Positions 6,455 to 6,746 of a stretch of 6,746 nucleotides of DNA are shown here, piece after piece; the first letter of the stretch is position 1, and every line of letters begins with the position of its first letter. The stretch is from contig PFMK01000109.1 in the NCBI GenBank assembly GCA_002785215.1, positions 1 through 6,746 of the forward strand, in the 5' to 3' direction. Both the position numbers and the translations under genes were made by a program. Source of the stretch: Candidatus Gottesmanbacteria bacterium CG_4_10_14_0_8_um_filter_37_24. GTDB lineage: Bacteria; Patescibacteriota; Microgenomatia; 2-02-FULL-39-11. The notes beneath the pieces are model-generated. The model saw nothing but the letters and a program-made list of their open reading frames with translations, made no database searches and was not told where the DNA came from.

Positions 6455-6485
6455 TTGGTAAAAAATAAAATTATCGGGTTACCAA
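6455..6485 (-). promoter_or_regulatory. Inverted repeat around a possible korA -10 box
   Basis: TTGGTAA (6455-6461) and TTACCAA (6479-6485) form a perfect 7-bp dyad with a 17-base centre. Within the centre, on the - strand, lies GATAAT (6475-6470; 5 of 6 to the -10 consensus), suitably placed upstream of korA. No good -35 box lies at the right distance (best 3 of 6). The dyad could be an operator, or a weak RNA hairpin. This is a tentative call. Confidence 0.3.
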
Positions 6486-6529
6486 ATATAACTTTGACTA
6501 TTGAGTATGAATAATATTTGTTATCCTTC

Positions 6530-6558
6530 AAAAAAAGGTAATATTCCCGTCAAGGGAA
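6530..6558 (-). terminator. Weak intrinsic terminator candidate after the ferredoxin gene
   Basis: On the - strand TTCCC (6558-6554), a 5-base loop and GGGAA (6548-6544) form a short stem spanning the ferredoxin stop codon. Seven U's follow at 6536-6530. The stem is only 5 bp and the U-run starts 7 bases after it, so termination would be inefficient. Partial read-through from ferredoxin into korA remains plausible. Confidence 0.3.
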
Positions 6559-6746
6559 GAGCTGTTTTCCCGACTCGTCCTTGATAATCACCGCTGCCAC
6601 CGGACAAGATTTGGCAGCATCCAGAATCGTCTCGTAGGTATCTTCAGTTGCCGTATCTAAAATTATCGCTTTAGCTTCATTGTCCATGGCAAATGATTTT
6701 GGCGCTACAGCCACACAAGACGCCGCACCTATACACAAATCCCTGT
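6550..6746 (-). CDS. Single-cluster ferredoxin (N terminus outside window)
   Basis: The frame runs in from the right edge and gives 64 visible residues beginning RDLCIGAASC and ending at TGA 6550-6552. The leucine codon TTG at 6736-6738 is not the true start, because the conserved RD just before it is coding. The family is the small bacterial-type single-cluster ferredoxin, a soluble electron carrier. Visible ligands are Cys4, Cys10 and Cys47 (SCPVAAV), numbered from the first visible residue. The usual second cysteine of CxxCxxC is Ala7, so three cysteines remain. This pattern is typical of [3Fe-4S] ferredoxins, or of [4Fe-4S] ones with a non-cysteine ligand. The gene lies 123 bases upstream of korA on the same strand, so it is a natural electron acceptor for the KorAB enzyme. 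Only a few N-terminal residues should be missing. Confidence 0.9.
   Translation of the reverse strand, partial: RDLCIGAASCVAVAPKSFAMDNEAKAIILDTATEDTYETILDAAKSCPVAAVIIKDESGKQLFP

Noticed and set aside
6736..6738. TTG as the start codon of the ferredoxin
   Set aside because: The conserved Arg-Asp codons immediately upstream are in frame and belong to the domain, so the gene continues past the window edge.

Overview
This looks like a piece of a small, AT-leaning bacterial genome (about 40% GC by eye). My best guess is a candidate-phyla-radiation (Patescibacteria) bacterium, perhaps Microgenomates. The clues are the style of the short ferredoxin (CIGAASC near a conserved VAP), a Lon protease with an extra linker before Walker A, a beta-lactamase-fold serine hydrolase on a membrane anchor, and a two-subunit 2-oxoacid:ferredoxin oxidoreductase. 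This placement is from memory of the families, not from a search. TGA ends four genes at natural family ends and no gene has an in-frame TGA, so the standard bacterial code is used.

Layout. The left 1.1 kb reads on the + strand. The last 44 codons of an unrecognised gene overlap by an ATGA junction the start of a membrane-anchored serine hydrolase. Everything else reads on the - strand, from right to left: a ferredoxin cut by the window edge, korA (fused gamma-alpha subunit), korB (beta subunit) and lon. The two gene sets converge, and the serine hydrolase and lon overlap tail to tail by 6 bases.

How the genes work together. Ferredoxin, KorA and KorB form a plausible redox unit: the enzyme oxidatively decarboxylates a 2-oxoacid with CoA to an acyl-CoA, and ferredoxin takes the electrons. 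The true substrate (pyruvate, 2-oxoglutarate or a branched-chain oxoacid) cannot be fixed from sequence. lon follows codirectionally but has its own sigma70-type promoter, with a perfect -35 box and a 17-bp spacer. A CIRCE-type operator (9-bp arms, 9-bp spacer, 2 mismatches) lies over that promoter, so lon is probably repressed by HrcA and heat-inducible.

The most unusual item is the 150-bp gap between korA and korB. It holds a GC-rich element of about 134 bp, bounded by perfect 9-bp inverted repeats and predicted to fold into a closed multi-branch structure. Its korA-side end supplies the korA stop codon. A diverged copy of the same end (14 of 16 bases) lies inverted across the korB start region. 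It may be a non-autonomous mobile palindromic repeat, an RNA control element for korB, or a repeat that took on that role.

Other gaps: 3591-3645 holds the lon promoter and operator. 6427-6549 holds a weak terminator candidate and a dyad around a possible -10 box. No intergenic stretch exceeds 300 bases. I saw no tRNA, rRNA, CRISPR array or transposase gene.
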